This document shows, piece after piece, positions 25,001 to 40,000 of a DNA stretch of 64,000 nt; the stretch's first letter is position 1; each line of letters starts with the position of its first letter. The stretch lies in assembly GCA_963971285.1 (NCBI GenBank), contig OZ020265.1:4194270-4258269 (forward strand). The letters run 5' to 3'. The notes beneath the pieces are model-generated. The model saw only the letters and a program-made list of their open reading frames with translations, was not told the origin of the DNA and did not search any database. The position numbers and the translations under genes are program-made. Source of the DNA: Astropecten irregularis. Taxonomy: Eukaryota; Echinodermata; Asteroidea; Paxillosida; Astropectinidae.

Positions 25001-28000
25001 CATTGCAACCATGCACGCGTGCGTGGGGGTGAGCGTGGGTGTACGTACATGTACACTACGTGTGTGAGTCAATGTTTGTCTGACAGCCGGGGATTTTGTG
25101 ACGTCATTAGTGCGGAGCGCTATTAGAATCATCCAGCTACTGAGAGTAGACAAGAAATGAAATATTAATGAAGTCATAATATAACATTATAAATCTTTGA
25201 GAGGATCCTCAAGCCCTGACCAGGTCAGAGTCCAGGCCAGCCAGAAAATCATGTGTGGACGCACCACGCAGGATCAGTTAAATCTTCCATCATCGGGTCA
25301 AATGACCACAGCATACGTCAGTGACTTTTCACTGGCCTAGACATGCTTGTGAAACTGGCATCTATTGTGTGTTGTCAGCTGTACAATGTACATGTACATG
25401 TAATATCAATGCACACAACCAACAGACACTAAAAAATGATAACAATCCATTCTTCTTTGTCACGTCCTGATGTGAAGTATGGCTGATATATTTTTCCAAT
25501 ATTTCGAAATGTTGTTGACCTTAGCAAACAAACTTCAACAAGTAACCAACAAAAGTGAAGAAATAGAGTGCATAAACTTCGAGGCAACTTCTACCAGCTT
25601 GACTAGTTTACCCATTCTAACCACGTCAATAAATCAAAGTGCGGACAGTGGGAAGATTTATCCGCTGGAATATAACCCATCGTCAAAGTAAAGTTACCCT
25701 TAATGTTTATCCAGTGCAAACAGGGCTTTATACACAGCAATAGGTGCAAAGTGCACTCTTATCAGCAGCATGGTGTTTCAAGATTTCAGGAGTTTCTAGT
25801 TGTTTCTAGCTGTGTGATTGTCAGACTCAACGTGTTATTTCATTATACAAAATTTGGATGGAAACTAAAGATGTGAAAGAAATGAGAGACACATGTTCAG
25901 CTCCAGCTTGGAAATAATTGAAGGCTCAGCTAAGTAAGACATCAAGCTACTGACACCATTTGGACTTGGAACAAGCAAATTCAAGAAAGAATTTAGGCTT
26001 TGCATGGTGAAAATTGGTATGTGAGTTGGTTTGCGGAAACACCATGTAAGAATTGTTCGTACTTTCGCACTTCTCATTTCGTTTGCATTTCTCGTAAGGT
26101 ATCAACATTTCGACTAGCTTGCTGTAGTCATCATCAGGAGACTTAAAGCCAATAAGCAAATTGTTTACTCAGACCTGAATAGCTTAAAACCCCCGATACC
26201 ACATTTAGGAAGCTACGTACACTTGGAACACGGTCTCTCACTTCACCACGAGCAACAGCAGCAGCATTAGCAGCAACTGCTGCATTAACATCAAGGTTTG
26301 TATGGTGCTCAGGTAGTACTGGAGGAGTCCATCCATCATGGAAGTATGGTGTGTAACGACTTACTGGTCTCTCTTTAGGCCATTCAGTCCTGTATTATGC
26401 AAAGGAATCAAGGTAAAAGCTACTTGTATTTGTAATTAATATTAGGTGAATGGGAAGCAATCAAACAGTGTGACACTATATCCCTCTTTATATGTATAAC
26501 ACAATCTGCAATCAAGGACAATCACAACAGATAGAGCAATGATCATTTATCTTCTTGTGTGTTTAAAAAATGTATTTAGTTTAAAACATTGAAAAAGAAC
26601 AAAGAAACATTTACTGGAGCAGGGTTCGAACTGGCGACCTCCTGAATAACGTACCTGGCGCTCTTACCAACTGAGCTATCCGGCCCTATGTTGGTGGTGA
26701 ACCCAATAGTTAATTATCTTTGTTCGTTTGACATTCAGAAGCCATGAAACCATGCACCGCCATATCCCAAGATCACTTCATCTATACGCACAGCAATGCT
26801 ACAACCTGGGAACGGTACGTGGGGGATCACTCAAAGAGGATACAGCTTTTTAATTAATATAATCATCTACTATTATCCTCAAAAAGCTTCTGGTTATCAG
26901 CATGATATACCATGATATTTCATAATAAAAAAGGATGTAATTTATGGGGGTATTTAAAGGTAGTATCATACTTTGAGTTTTATCAAAGAAATACAGATTC
27001 ATTGGGAAAAATATCAAGACAGATACAGTAACAGTCATCTGTGAAAATTAAAGTCCCATACTGTGCCGACTTTTTGATGAAACAATGAACAACAGCCACA
27101 ATTTTTCTTAAGTCTTTTCTCTTTTATTTTTTATCTTTTAAAAGATCAAAAAGATTTTCGGTCGTTGTTTTACTAATTTCTGGATAAATACACCAATACA
27201 GGGAGAAACATTTTAACGGTATGTTTCTACCAGCATCTTCATACCCTGTAGGTTATACGTAAATCTGTGAACATTTCTGTTTTGGTCTCTTACCAAAGTA
27301 TGGTACTACCTTTAACATCCACTAAAATCACATGACCCAAAATGACAGACTTACGAAGGCACTGTCCATGGACGTCCCAGAGACTTCCAGAGATCTGCTT
27401 CACGGGAAGTCAGACAGTTAGTCAACAGGTCCACAGCCTGAGGCGTCAGGAGTGGAGAGACAATGTTGGATGCAAGATCAGTCCCCTGACAACTCTTGAT
27501 GATTAACTCTAGTGGCACCATGAGAAAGTGAATCAACTCAGGAGCATTGGGATCATGGATGTGGTTCTTCAGTCTAGCCTGTAATGGATAACATTCACAG
27601 TATTCAATGACAATATCCTCCAGTGCGGGGAATTAATACGGACATTTCACAATAGTACGCAACCATAAGTTTGAAATGTGTTGGCCAATCACAACGCACA
27701 GAATTAATTTTGTCGATAAACTGAGCATGTGGAAAGATTCGCAGTTTGCCGACAAATTGGCCAACGCGTTGCAAACTCATTGTGGGGCACCATTGTGAAT
27801 TGTCCGTATTGAAGGGAATTATTAAAGGCTCATGCTAGGTTTCCACTGTTGTGCGGTCCATTACAAATGCCATGATTGGTCATTCATAGCTGATCGTGGA
27901 ATTTCTCTGCAATTTCAGGTTTGGTTACGAGGTACCCCACAGAGAGTCACAGCAAATCTAGACAGAGATCGCAGCAAATCTAGACAGAGATCGCAGCAAA

Positions 28001-31000
28001 TCTAGACAGAGATCGCAGCAAATCTTAACAGAGATCGCAGCAAATCTTAACAGAGATCGCAGCAAATCTTGACAGAGATCGCAGCAAATCTTGACAGAGA
28101 TCGCAGCAAATCTTGACAGAGATCGAAGCAAATCTAGACAGAGATTGCAGCAAATCTAGACAGAGATCGCAGCAAATCTTAACAGAGATCGCAGCAAATC
28201 TTGACAGAGATCGCAGCAAATCTTAACAGAGATCGCAGCAAATCTTAACAGAGATCGCAGCAAATCTTAACAGAGATCGCAGCAAATCTTAACAGAGATC
28301 GCAGCAAATCTTGACAAAGATCGCAGCAAATCTTAACAGAGATCGCAGCAAATCTTAACAGAGATCGCAGCAAATCTTGACAGAGATCGCAGCAAATCTT
28401 GACAGAGATCACAGCAAATCTTAACAGAGATCGCAGCAAATCTAGACAGAGATCGCAGCAAATCTTAACAGAGATCGCAGCAAATCTTAACAGAGATCGC
28501 AGCAAATCTTAACAGAGATCGCAGCAAATCTTGACAGAGATCGCAGCAAATCTTAACAGAGATCGCAGCAAATCTTGACAGAGATCGCAGCAAATCTTAA
28601 CAGAGATCGCAGCAAATCTTAACAGAGATCGCAGCAAATCTTGACAGAGATCGCAGCAAATCTTGACAGAGATCACAGCAAATCTTAACAGAGATCGCAG
28701 CAAATCTAGACAGAGATCGCAGCAAATCTTAACAGAGATCGCAGCAAATCTTAACAGAGATCGCAGCAAATCTTAACAGAGATCGCAGCAAATCTTGACA
28801 GAGATCGCAGCAAATCTTGACAGAGATCGCAGCAAATCTAGACAGAGATCGTAGCAAATCTTGACAGAGATCGTAGCAAATCTTGACAGAGATCGCAGCA
28901 AATCTTGACAGAGATCGTAGCAAATCTTGACAGAGATTGTAGCAAATCTTAACAGAGATTGTAGCAAATCTTGACAGAGATCGCAGCAAATCTTGACAGA
29001 GAATAGTGATTGTATCACCCGATCACCACCTATTGGAAAGATGATTAGTTGCGATATGGTGTGTTTTGTTACGATCCAATATTATCTGGTGCGATGATCA
29101 CGATTAATGATTAATCGTAATGATCGTACAAAATGTTTGACTGACCTCAAGATCTGATAGGATCACCACAATTACTCCACGATTAAGACCACAATTTCAA
29201 TTAAACCACCAATCATAAAAGTGGGAACACTTGCATAAGGTATTGTTGGATATTAGCATGTTATGACAGAAATGACAAGATTGTTAACGTGATTCAGGAA
29301 CTTTAATAAATCACTGATTTCTGTGCATCAAACTCCAAATTTGATCAACGGATACAAAGAATTCTAAAGAACAGGAATACTGTACCAGCAAATTGAAGCA
29401 GAATTTGAATTTCTTGAAGCACTCGATGTACTCTGATTCAGGCGGAGGATGTGAGCGAGCTAAGAGAAGGCCATCACCAGGTTCACGTTTCTTGCTCTTG
29501 CGTGCTTTACGACGTCGGAGAAGCTCAGTGTAGGCCTCTGCAGCCTTCTGCAACAGGCCAATGAAGGCCTCTATCTCATCAAAACAGTGGTTCAGAATTT
29601 CCTGTAAGGAAACAAATATAGGTTAGGCCATAAACAAAAAATTGTTGTATTGGCGTAACCCGCCCGACCCAAAAATATGCCCCGACCGTAAGCATTTTAA
29701 ACCAAAAGAAATCAAAATAAAATAAATAAATAAATAAAAATCGGGGGAAAAAAATTAAAAAAAGAAAATCGCAAATTTCTATGCAGATTAAAAGCTTAAA
29801 AGGAGCAAAAGATGGAAACCAGACTGGTTAAAGTTGTTATGTCATTCCTTGTCTTTATTTGACACGTCAAATACTGTGATATACAGGGGAAAAGCATTTA
29901 ATACCCCAGGACAAATTTTAAAAAAATAAATAAAATCCGCCCGCCCTACCCTATTTTCCAAACCTCCGTTACGCCAATACAACAATTTTTTTTTTATGGC
30001 CTTACTTGAATCTGGCTAACATCTGAAGTTAATATTTCATAGTGAGCTATTTGGAATTTTCAGCTGAGAACAAGTAAGGACAAGATATGATTCTTGTCTT
30101 TTGGCACCTTGTATGTTAACCTATACATAGACCACTGACTTGTCTTATATCTGTTCTGGCAAAAATGGATGGAATTAGGCTAAGTTAAGTTCAGTTGAAA
30201 AAGTGACTTCAGTAAAATTGATCAGGCATTAATCAATACACTAGGTGCTAATGACCACTTACTAAAAGAGAATGAATACCAATGACCACTAACTGCACAG
30301 CAAGTATGTATGCAGAGGTTAGGATCAACAACCCGTCTTAGTTATTTCCCAGTAGGGTTAACACTTTGACTAGGCACCGAAGAATGGCAAGAGAGCAGTC
30401 ACACTATGTAAGTGTACAAAATGTTTCCTCATATCATTCAATCGTTGCTGCCATTGACGTATTGTATACAAGGAGAGTGACAATGGAAACAATCGTATAT
30501 AGGTCTAAAACCAGAGTGAATCAGTATCAATGTCAGCAATTAGAGTTATCACATTCCGGCTGTCACAACCTGTCTAGGGACAAGCATTGCCTTTCCTTTC
30601 GCCCCTGTACTTCAATTAGCACACATTTGTACATCCAAGGACTGAGAACAACTTTGAACAAACAAGGCCGTTCAAGAATGATTTCATCGTTATTCCTTTA
30701 TCCTCTTGCACCCTGTGTCTTAATACAGTATGAACATGGACTTCTGCAGGAGGGATAGCAGAAGACAGGTTACATCTCTTACAGGTCAGTTGCATTCACA
30801 CACCATTCCACAGCAACATGGCGCTGGTTAAGTATAAGGTTTCACTACTCAGTCGAAAGGAAGCCAAGTTAACATCACAGATTTGTGCAGCTAACTTTTG
30901 AACTTAACAGTGAAGTTAGCAGCAAAGTCAGCTACTCAGTTGAACCCTAGTCCTGTCATGTTCAGTTTATTTCTATCCACCTCAATGAAGACTTGAAATG

Positions 31001-34000
31001 AAATCAATTTAGGGGGTGCTTATATCAATAACTTACCACATCTCTCTCTGTCTTGATTGCCAGCATCTCTAATGGTTCATCACTGTCTGAACTACGCATT
31101 GGTGTTGACTTAGGGTACTGGAAACCACGATTCATGGCACTTCCGCTCGCTGTAAGAAATCAAAACAAGTATCATGTTACTTCTTTTTCAGTTGTTTGAA
31201 GTGAACTGAACTGAACAGTGGGATACTGTGGCCTTGTGGTTTGACGTGTCGTACTCAAGGTCTTGGGGTCAATGTACAAATTGTGGGTTCAAATCGAAGT
31301 TGCATCCTTGAGCAAGACGCATTGTCATATATTGTTCCTCTTCACCCAGGTGTAAATGGGTACCTGTGAGGGTAGAGATGGCTTTGTGGTTTGATTAGCC
31401 TCTGTGCACCTTATGGTAGCACTGGGCTGTATACTACCCAGAGAGCTGAGATGGTTTCAGGAATGTAAATTTTGGCCCGATGACCAGGGATAATAATGAA
31501 TTTGTAATGCGCAGTAGAGCATATTCATATAGTACCTGAGCAATATAAACACCTTATATTATTATTATTATTATTAACAAATACTTGCCACAAAGGTGGG
31601 GTTAGATTCTATACAGAAACGTGATAAGTAACTACTGTGATCTGCATATCTCTTAAAAGATAGGTTTCATCCACTGAGAATCCAGCTATAACATCCTATA
31701 TTATAGGATTTTCAGCAATAAGGCCCAAAAAAAAAAATTGTTTGTTTGCCCTCCGCGACCGACCGAAAAATCACGAAAATCTTGGGTCGCGTTTTTTTAT
31801 ATTTTTTTTATTCCCTTGTGCAAACTCACAAAATGTCATAATTTGGCAAAAAAAGATTGTTAAAAATATAATTTATACTTTCTCAGATATTTTTTCAGCG
31901 TTTTGAAACCTAAAAGCACCCATATTAAAGCTGAAAAATATTTCAAAAATTCACAAAAATCGCCGTACGTACGAGTTGGATATTGCTTATTACATGCATC
32001 GTGGATCGATCGTACAAACGCTAAACATGATTCCGTTTGGCTAATAGCGCTCCGCACTGCATTTAGTCAGACGAGTGATTTGGCTAGCGCGCGTGTACAA
32101 AATCCCCAGATGTCAGAAAAACATGCATGTTTGTCTGTACGTCTTGTCCAAGACGTTTTTTATGCGCGAATCCCTCCAACAATGTTAAAAAAAACAAAAC
32201 CAAAACAAGAAAAGACAAGAAACAAGAAAAATAAAACATTAAATACTTTGAGATTCTGTTCCCATGATTGTTGATATCCTTTTTTTGTGTGTGTTCTGTT
32301 ATAGAAACAATGTGGGAATAACATCCACGGTTTAATAAATCATTGTATAAAAAAAAAAAATTAAATTTTTTTTTAAAAAATCAACCTACCGGCCCTGCTG
32401 ATTTTTTTTCCGAAGGGCAAACAAACAAACATTTTTGTTTGGCCTAATTATAAAATAGGAGAGGAAGCTGACATACATGTAGTGGCTGGACAGCAAGGTA
32501 CAGAGGGTGGGATATTGTATAAATTTGTAGCAAATGAATAGTGCAATCTGGGGGAAATATGCAATAGACTTAAAAGGTATCACAGCAAAGACTGTGGACA
32601 GACATAAATAAACTTAGTTGCCATACAAGGTACATGTAGAGACTGCAATGTTATTCATGCACACTCAGTAACTGTTTCTTGTCATACCTTGTGCAATAGC
32701 TGCAGCTGCTGCAAATGCAGCCACCTTATCACGGACATTACCCTCAGATGGAGGCTGGGGAGCAGGCTCATCTGGTGGTGGTGGAATGTACATCTGACGA
32801 TCAGCATAATGGGATGCATTCCGATATTCAGGCCTGAAAAACGAAATGAATTCTACATTATATTTGATAGAAGTCAAACTGTGAAATAGATGGAGAAATC
32901 AAACAAATGAGAAATTCAATTTTGATTATAAGATCCCATAATTGACATTTCACAAAATGTATGAATGTTTAACAAGCAATCAATGGTTTACAACTTGAAA
33001 TGCAACGCTCAGAGAGGAAGGGAATATTTTTTTATCCTTAACAGCATTTCAAATATGTCCTTAAACAAGCTTTAAAAAACTGCAGCAAACCAAACAACCA
33101 AAATAATGCCCTGGAATATATCAAATGTAAAGTTAGGAGGGCCTGGCGTTTCGATACTAGCAGGATCTTTCTCAAAGGCTCAAAAATTAACAATCTGAAA
33201 TAGAGGAATGGAACATGTAAGTCTATGAAAACACTTAGCTAGCTTGCCAGGCCTACATTCAATCTGAGGGTAGTTACTGTATCTAAGAGTATCGAGTAAG
33301 TGCACCATTAATTGAAACTCTTCACCTTTCAGAACATTGTAAGAGCTACCTTGGATCTTAGCATCTGACAAGAATAAAAAACTTCATTGTGCATTGTTTG
33401 TTTAGCTTCAGGCCTTACTTATACTAGAAATGTAGTTGCATTCCAAAGTAACTGACACCAAATGTGATACATGATCCGACTACACAGGAACACAAACTAA
33501 ATATTTGTGAAAACCTAACTCTCTTCTTAAATAACCTTTTGTTGTGGTTTGTCCATTATTGAAATAGCACTAGCAAAATGCTGAAGTGCACAAGATATTT
33601 CTTTTCCAAAGGAAATGGAACATATTGCATCTGACTTACATGTATGCGACATTGATCAATTTTTGATGAATTCTCTGTATTTGCAAGGACCATATGGGCA
33701 GTATTGTTGATTGCTTATTGCAACAGATCCATGCTGGGTCACTTGCTTTAAGCAGCAGTTTTTTTCCTTTTCCCTTTTTCCCTGATCTGTTTAACCCTTT
33801 CCTTTCTATTGAAACAGCAGTTTTGCTGGATAAGATGTCAACCTTTCTGTTACAGCTATTAACAATAAGATCTTCTGGATTTCAAAATGAACAAAAAGCA
33901 GTCAGAGAATGTGACTCACTTGCTGGATAATTGTAGCAATGATAAGCCATATCACGCGAGATATAACAATGAATTCATTTACTGCATACTCAGAAGGTCA

Positions 34001-37000
34001 TTTGGTTATATCCGTAATAAGTTACTCAATTTAAGTTTTGGATGGTTGCTTTACTTGGTGTATGAAAATCTATTTCACTTTTATCAAACAATGTAGAATT
34101 TCATTTAAAATTTCAGTTGAAAATGTTTGCATATGAACAATAAATGCATACAACAATAAACCTTCAAGTTAAACTACAAGACATGCTAGATAGAAGAAAG
34201 AATGAAACAACCAAACAAAAATATGAATGGACCAAAAAAAAGATTAAAAAAATTATTTAACGATGGACAAAATGAAATTTGATGCAAAACCCTGAGGAGA
34301 ATCATCATACCTTGTAGTTCTCTTCCGTCTGCCATGGACATAGTCTATATTCTTCTGAAGCTCCTTAGCAATAACCTCCGCCTACATTGATAATGAATGA
34401 ATGAAAAGAGAAGCATTTTAATACAACCATCAGAATGAGAGACTTTGGAGAATTGGTTTTGAGTCAACAGCGCACACGCAAACCATGCTTGCGCAATTAT
34501 GAGCATGCACGCGTTGTTTTGCGTGTGCATGCGCTGCTGACTTGAAGACCGGTTCTCAAAAGTCTCCCATTAGTAATTCATGTATGCCAACAATGAAAGT
34601 ACACAATTTAGAAATATATCAGTCTGATGACAATATATTTAAAGAGAGTGACTAGCAAATAGCCATATCTTGTTCATGGGTCTAAGGAACCGAATGCTAC
34701 ATGTCCATGTACATCAATCAGCTATCAGGAAATGTCCCTTAATCAAATATTGGCTTAAATGAGGAGCTAAATGCATAAAAACATGCACAATATTAATCAG
34801 AAATGTAAAGCGATATAAAGTAAATTAACAAGATTTAAAAAATGCAATCCGACTGCAGTGTGCATGTGGATGTTCTGATTTTTAGCGTAGAATGCTTAGC
34901 TTTCTTACCGGAACCTGATCACACTGGAAAACATACGTCTGTGGATTCTTCTCCCCACTGAACTTGAACTGAATGACAAGGATGCTGTTGTAGTTACACT
35001 GGTTCAGCTCAGCAGACACCAGGCTTATATCATTCATGGGGAATATCTCTATCTCTCCCTACAAAGAACCATTCAACATATCATTAACAAAGTGTAAGAT
35101 GCAGTCCCTCAGCAGATGAAGCAATTTACAGGCAAGCAGTTATCCAAACTCCAAGATGAAATAAGTTGGGAGGCTAATCATCCTTACTCGCAGCTTGGGT
35201 GCTGAATTGCGAAGGATGCGACTTCAACGTGATCGAGTAGCAGGCTTTTATGGGGGCCCTTGGCTGCCAGCCACATCAACCCATATGACCACGGAGTACA
35301 GCCTGAGATCGAAAGTGTTTGATTTTTGTGGAGGGAGGAAAACCGGAGAACCCAGAGAAAAACCCTTGTAGCATAGGAGAGAACCAACTCTACTCACCAT
35401 GCTCACATATGACCCAGGCCGGATTCGAACCCGGGCCACATTGGTGAAAGGTGTGTGCCTAATGCACTTGCCACCTATGAAATCACTCTCACCTTTCAAT
35501 GTTCACATCATTTCCTTGGGGATAGTGAGTCAGTCTTAGTAAAATGTCATCTTGTGCAACCAAAGTATATTTTTGCATGCAGTAAAATTAGTTGCCTCCA
35601 AGCTGCCTATAAAAATTGCCGTGACATGGCCCTTACAACAGCCATAGTGTAATGCTGGAGGTCACTTCACTCTGAGCTATTATAAAAACCTACATGTATA
35701 AGTACAGGTTTGATCATACATGATAGGCATTATAAACGCACACAGCAAGCCTTAACCAGTTTCTGCTACAATGAACAAATTGATAAAAGTCAGTGGAGCC
35801 ATGAAATAATCATTTACACAATGTACTACACAATGACCTCTGAATGCACTCACAATATGACAGTAAAAAAGCAAGTTGCATTGAGTTCAATGTGAGATAC
35901 ATGCGCATGTATGCCACACCCTAACCATTTCATCATATCATCTCAGTGTAGGTATTAAGCAATTATTTGTTTTTAATATATAATTCAACATCATTAACAA
36001 TCTGCTCAGCAAATACATGTACATATACATACATGTCAAATTTGTAGCATATGAACCAGTTAAATAATTTCAGGTGAAAACTTTGCATACTGCAATAGAT
36101 CACAACCCTGGCTGAACTATAGACCTTTTATGCAACGTCACAGACCGAGTTTTTGCCAACCAACATGGCGGAAACTATGGAGAGCCATCAAAGCCAGGCA
36201 TACAAAATTACCACATATTTTACCAAATTTGTACACAACGTTTCATAAACATTATTGCTGAATGTAATGAAAACAACATAAGCAATGATGGTATGTATTT
36301 TGTACAGCTATGGAAAGTTTTCAAAAATGTTGAATGTGATACACCGTCTTTCGAGAAGATAAAATGATTTGCAACATTTGGCTGCCCATGCCAACCAGCA
36401 GCAAATGTTTGTAAACAAAAGAAAGGTCTATTGAAAAAACACTTCATAACAAAGTTGACAGTTGAATTATGTTATTCAATGCATTAGGGCTGTGCATTCA
36501 CGGGTAATTTTGGACCCGAGTACCCTTTGCCCAAACGGGCGGGTACCCGGGTACCCGCGATATAATATAAAACATAAGAAATTAAGAACCAGGAAGTATG
36601 ATGCGTAATGGCCATTGGTGAGTACCGTATCGGGGATCCGAGCCAGGCGTGCTAAAAAAATACCAGACCCTCCCCAAAACACCCCGACCTTTAGCGGATT
36701 TCGGCTATTTTTAGGGGTGCAGAATTTTAGTTTACGCTTTTTCTACCGACATGACAGGCCAAGCAAAACTTAGTGCGATCTTTTTATCGATATTGAACAC
36801 CGACATCAAACACGATGTATTGTCAGAGTTGTTATTTCGTTGCGTGATCCCCGTAAAATATTCTGACCACTCCGTAAATCGCATTTTCCTGATCAGCTAA
36901 ATCTTACTTGATTTTCAGTCGGTAATTTTGTCCAGTTGGCCAATTAGAAGAAACACACTTTTCACGTACATGTGCTAGATCTTAAGAAATAACGTGAGAA

Positions 37001-40000
37001 AAATTCCTATGGCGATGAACGCATTATTAAGACGTAAACACGATGCATTGTCCACATGGTCAGCATGGTAATCTCGAATGTTCCATGACTGGTATCCGCC
37101 CCACACACGGCCACGCGTAATAACCACGATGTCAAAACAACGTGCACCAGTCTCGACCACGTGTGGGCAGGAAGACTACATGTTGTATACACCGTACGTA
37201 CTGTGTGTGTGCATGGTGTAGGCTCGGTCTGTTCCGATGATCTGCCGTGCGCAGTAGGATTTTTGGTCGGTACATGTTGGCCTACATCGCGGCCGGGGTG
37301 CGTCGCGTTGCCCGGTACAGTAGATCGCGGCCGCACTGCGTCGATATGTAGCTCGCTGCCGGCTTCGGTACAGATTTGCGGTAAATAATCTGCTTTTGAC
37401 ATTGCAAAAACTATCAATTTTGCAGGTCAGTGATGTATTATATGAAAAAGGGCATGGTTGTTATTTTTTTACGGGTAATAGAATCGAAAAAATGGAGCCG
37501 GGTACTCGATGGTTTCGGTCGGGTTTCGAGTACCCGGGTAGAATGCACAGCCCTACAATGCATGGTTTACTCAGTAACACTACAAGATATAATAAAGATA
37601 TTACCCTTGATGCAGCGTCAATGATTTTGATGTCTCTGTCAGCAATTTGGAGTAAGACAAATTGAGACCAGATCTGCCCCTTAGCATCCAGCCTCTGTAC
37701 TTTACGAATCACATCTTCAATTGTCACCAGACCCTCTTTACGATCCATAGTGAATGTGCAAAGATGCTACAATATCAAACAACAACAAATTATCAATCTT
37801 TCAGCTATTAACTTCACAGGTATTCACATCTTTATTTACATTGGCAATAGAAATAGCTAATGAACATTTGGAACAAAAAAATTGGACCTTTACTTTCTAA
37901 AATGAAATAGAAAACGAGGTGATCAGTGAAGTTGATGTACAAACAATGACAATGCTTAATTTTTATTAGCACATGTATCTAGATAATTGTGAACTTGAAA
38001 GATAAGTGTGGTATAATTGGATTGTTACCTCAATTGGGAAGCGTCCCTGCTGCACATATACATCCATCTGTGGGTTCCTCTCAGGCTCCATTTGGGGCTG
38101 TGGCTGTGGCTGTGGCTGTGAGCTATGCCCTTCTCTATTCCCTTCCACTGGGTAATCTCGGAGTCCATCTCTATTGGGCTCTGCCTTCGCTATCATAGGG
38201 TTTCTATACATAGGTCTGCTGGGATCTCTGTTTGATGGTCTTTGTGGCTCCATCCTTAGGGGCGGCTCCCCTCTCAGGGGTGGCTCCCCTCTTAGGGGCC
38301 TGAGAGGGGCTAGCCTGGGATCATCACGAGGGTCACCATAGCCAGGACTGCTGTACTGCCCTGTAAAGTGCAATACAAGTTATATAATGCAAGATGATCA
38401 ATCAGTACCAAAGTGTGGCTGATACGTGGAAACATTGAGTTTGTTTCTTTGGGTTGTGAAATAGTAAGTTGTACACGACAAGCTTCACCATTACACAAAC
38501 TAGGACTGGCCATGGTCAAACCTTCCCTTAAACACCTTTAGGCCTAAATCATTTCATATAGCCACAAACCACAACAGAACTGTAGAATGCTTTGTGGTGT
38601 ATCTTAAGTTACAATATATAATGTCACAATTAAATTGTGGATATTTGTTTGCTGCACTCAGTGACAGGATTAAATTATCAATTTGGTCTGCACCTTAATT
38701 TGGGTAGTAAATATAACAAATCACAAACAGAAGTAGAAGTACATTGAAGCACAGTCTAACAATGTCTATAATGTTGTAACAAAATATGTAAATAATAACA
38801 GTAAAAGTTACTGGACTTTCCAAAGTTCATTTTCTGTATTTCCTCTTTTACCTCCTCTGTCTAAATCAATTTGTATTTTGCTAAAAATAAAAATAGGAAC
38901 ATGTCAATGTTGCCCCATCACTGAGTAAGAATAATGCTTTATGTTCAAAGACAGTATTTGGTATGGCTTGATGTCAAGATGCACAAATGACATAATCATA
39001 TGTGATGGTGTTTCCAAATGATGTACTTGTTCATCAATTAAAATGCAGAATTAAAATTCTACATTTCAAGTAAATGTTAACAGAATGTATCAGTCAGTCA
39101 GTTCCTTGGTGTATGGTTTGAGTATGACATGCTTACCATTAGATGGACGACCAGGGCCATTGGAGTTTCTGTACATGGACTGATTTGCACCATATCCGTT
39201 GCTCATGTATTGTCTGTCCATACCATTCATGCCACTATAAATAAATAAATAAAAGCAAGTGGTTGACAATGGATAATGTGAGACTTATATCATCATGAAC
39301 ATACAAACAGCCTTACAAGTTGCATTTAAATTTACTTTTAACATGTCTAGCTGATATAGAGGTACCATAGAGCTATATTAAAATTACTAGAGTGCTAGCT
39401 CCGTATGCAAAGTGATGCCTGCTGGGCGCATCCATGTTTGTGCACAAACCTATGGAAAACACAAAATTGTGTACGTTTCTTGTACGTTCATTTGCATCTG
39501 CGTTGTGTTCTATACAGGTGCGTTATCGAAGCCAAATCCGATGCACCTCGGGTAAATTCGCGTTTCATTTGAATAGGGCCATGCACGCCAGTGTTGTATG
39601 ACTCGAGGTCGGTCTCGAGGCCGGAAATTTGCTACCTCGGCCTCGGCCTCGTGGGTCCATGACTCGGCCTTGGCCTCGGCCTCAAAGAATTTTTAATGAT
39701 GACTCGGCCCGAGGCCGGAAATTTTTTTTATTTAAAACTGAAACGTGTTTCCCAACATTTTAGGGGGACAATTTTAATTTTTTCCATTAAATACACTTAC
39801 AGAAAGAAAGTTGAAACATCTCGCAAATAGCGCTCACCTACATCGCGACATTTTATGTAGCGAATGTAATAAATTGAGAGCATAGTGCCCTGTGCTAGTG
39901 TGGTTATAAACCGCATTGGGAAGTTCGGGTACCGTATCTAGACTAGCAAACAATTCTCGTGGATATGATATGCTTGTGTGTGACTCGGCCTTGGCCTCGG

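Noticed and set aside
27955-29002. CRISPR-like array
   Set aside because: Units are directly tandem at 22 bp with no unique spacers, in an animal intron.
28025-29018. Open frames with [17 protein letters not shown] repeats
   Set aside because: Same cause: a 22-bp satellite without stop codons in these frames.
30366-30758. 130-codon plus-strand open frame
   Set aside because: No domain, antisense to EPS8 within an intron, and its composition looks random. Chance frames of this size are expected in 64 kb.
37161-37388. CpG-rich stretch in intron 4 as a possible alternative promoter
   Set aside because: It lies wholly within the hAT element 36485-37555 and is explained by that insertion, though transposon-derived promoter activity cannot be excluded.
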